This document shows, piece after piece, positions 14,209-15,391 of a stretch of DNA of 15,391 nucleotides. Where the stretch lies: contig JAENWY010000025.1 in NCBI GenBank assembly GCA_016649775.1, positions 1-15,391 of the forward strand, in the 5' to 3' direction. Positions within the stretch are counted from its first letter, which is position 1. Each line of letters starts with the position of its first letter. The position numbers and the translations under genes are program-made. This DNA comes from Spirochaetaceae bacterium. GTDB taxonomy: Bacteria > Spirochaetota > Spirochaetia > Sphaerochaetales > Sphaerochaetaceae. Under the pieces are notes generated by a model that searched no databases, had not been told where the DNA came from, and saw only the letters and a program-made list of their open reading frames with translations.

Positions 14209-15391
14209 TTAGTATCTATTTAGGATAGGAAGAATCTTATCTTTTCCACAAGTTAATATAAATTGTCCTAATTTTGGTCCTTTTTCTTTACCAATAAGTA
14301 CTTTATAAACAATTTGAAAAAAATCACCTGTTTCTAATTCATTATCTGTTGCACAAGGATACATATCATTAACAAACGCTTTATCGTTTTCATATGACTC
14401 AATCTTTTCAACATTTTTAGTTAAAGCTTTAATAGCAGCTCTTTCAGAATCAGATACTTCTAATACAGGAGTTTCATCAGTTGCTAGTGCAAATCTGAAA
14501 TCTTCTGGTGCAAAAGTAGTAATCCAGTTCCAAGCACAAGTACATCTTGTTCTAAGTCTTTCTTCTTGATCTTTAGTAATATCTGATAAAATTGCAATAA
14601 CTGAATCTATATCACCACCATAAATTTGTAATAAATTACAAAGATGACGGAAAGGAATCTGATAACTTGGACTTGTAGGAATTTCAGTAACTTGAGATAA
14701 CTCATAGATACGGTCTTCTTTAGCTTTTTTCTTATCATTTACAGATTGTAATCCAAAATAAACTCTTTCACATTTATCATAGTCTTCATAAATCTTTAAT
14801 ACATCAAGATCAAATGAAATCGCGAATTCTGTATTAGGTCTTGTTCCTACAAACATGTAACGACAAATTTCAGGAGTAAAAACTTCAAGAACATCATATA
14901 AGCTAACAACTTCACCTGAAGAACTAGAGATTTTACCACCACGACCTTTAATTGAAATAAAGTCATATTGGAAAGATACAGGAGCCTCTCCACCAAATAA
15001 TTTAACAATACTCTTACTAGTATCAAAGGAACCACCTTCACTATGGTGATCTTTACCAGCTGGTTCGAAGTCAACGCCTTCTTTAGCCCATCTCATTGGC
15101 CAGTCAATTCTCCAAGGGAGTTTTGCATAAGGAGTTGTTCTTAAATCAATTGTTTCTTCTTGTTTTGTATCATCATCACGATAGGTAACACCATATTCGC
15201 CATCCCATCCAAGGATTGTTGTATTATCTTTATCTGTGAATGAAGAAAATACAGAAATTGGCCACCAATCTTCAGCTAATGGTGCGGTTCTAAATTGATT
15301 TAATATAGCTTTAATATCTTCTTTATGTGCTAAAGCATTTTTCATGTCTTCTGCATACATAGATTCTCTATAACGTTTTGCTTGATAAAGA
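14209..15391 (-). CDS. lysS: Class I lysyl-tRNA synthetase, partial (N-terminus outside window)
   Basis: Charges tRNA-Lys with lysine in the cytoplasm. The visible 393 residues match the class I (archaeal/spirochaetal) enzyme, not the class II LysRS of most bacteria: GWDGEYGVTYRDD, LPWRIDWPMRWAKEGVDFEPAGKDHHSEGG split by short gaps, then the KMSKS-type loop GGKISSSSGEVVSL, followed by the helical anticodon-binding C-terminal region. The reading frame stays open from the ATG at 15360 to the window edge (codons for LYQAKRYRES), so that ATG is internal. The family is about 500-540 residues, so roughly 110-150 N-terminal residues, including the HIGH motif, lie beyond 15391. The loop reads KISSSSG, without the second lysine. 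It is followed by a terminator and appears to be the last gene of its transcript. Confidence 0.95.
   Translation of the reverse strand, partial: LYQAKRYRESMYAEDMKNALAHKEDIKAILNQFRTAPLAEDWWPISVFSSFTDKDNTTILGWDGEYGVTYRDDDTKQEETIDLRTTPYAKLPWRIDWPMRWAKEGVDFEPAGKDHHSEGGSFDTSKSIVKLFGGEAPVSFQYDFISIKGRGGKISSSSGEVVSLYDVLEVFTPEICRYMFVGTRPNTEFAISFDLDVLKIYEDYDKCERVYFGLQSVNDKKKAKEDRIYELSQVTEIPTSPSYQIPFRHLCNLLQIYGGDIDSVIAILSDITKDQEERLRTRCTCAWNWITTFAPEDFRFALATDETPVLEVSDSERAAIKALTKNVEKIESYENDKAFVNDMYPCATDNELETGDFFQIVYKVLIGKEKGPKLGQFILTCGKDKILPILNRY

Noticed and set aside
1..15391. Mobile element, CRISPR, tRNA or attachment site
   Set aside because: No transposase or integrase frame, no regularly spaced repeats, no cloverleaf or target-site duplication was seen.

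Overview
This AT-rich window probably comes from an anaerobic spirochaete. Three things point that way: a class I (archaeal-type) lysyl-tRNA synthetase at the right edge, a large lipoprotein with Ig-like repeats and a relaxed lipobox at the left edge, and codon use consistent with the standard code. This is inference from gene content; no rRNA or other phylogenetic marker is present to confirm it. I see no transposase, integrase, CRISPR array, rRNA or tRNA, so it looks like ordinary chromosome rather than a mobile island.

Layout, left to right. (1) 67-2142 (+): a 691-residue exported lipoprotein. (2) 2222-4326 (-): a two-gene operon of a PtsN-like PTS EIIA protein followed by a CPA2-type Na+/H+ antiporter. 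A perfect 14-bp hairpin terminator separates it from the lipoprotein. (3) 4568-9615 (-): a five-gene operon for an electron-bifurcating [FeFe] hydrogenase, in transcription order hydC (NuoE-like), a stand-alone histidine-kinase-type ATPase, a small thioredoxin-fold ferredoxin-like protein, hydB (NuoF-like) and hydA (catalytic). (4) 9821-10495 (+): rex, the NADH/NAD+-sensing repressor, divergent from the hydrogenase operon across 205 bp. (5) 10545-11546 (-): a lipoprotein of the endonuclease/exonuclease/phosphatase fold. (6) 11633-12217 (-): a non-canonical ClpP. (7) 12416-13297 (+): era. (8) 13366-13938 (-): a flavodoxin-fold oxidoreductase. (9) 14209-15391 (-): class I lysS, cut by the window edge.

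How the genes work together. HydABC would couple NADH and reduced ferredoxin oxidation to H2 production, or the reverse, in fermentative metabolism. Rex next door would let the cell adjust its expression to the NADH/NAD+ ratio; weak TTAA-N4-TTAA dyads sit in the rex promoter and in front of hydC. The two accessory proteins inside the operon are the least understood part: a GHKL ATPase with no phosphoacceptor domain, and a thioredoxin-like protein with only three cysteines. The H-cluster maturases HydE, HydF and HydG are not in the window. The other genes are housekeeping or envelope functions, mostly separated by clear intrinsic terminators.

Intergenic stretches: no gene-free gap exceeds about 300 bases. 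The longest are 13939-14208 (promoter, dyad and terminator), 4327-4567 (promoter and terminator), 9616-9820 (hyd/rex divergent control region) and 12218-12415 (clpP/era divergent promoters).
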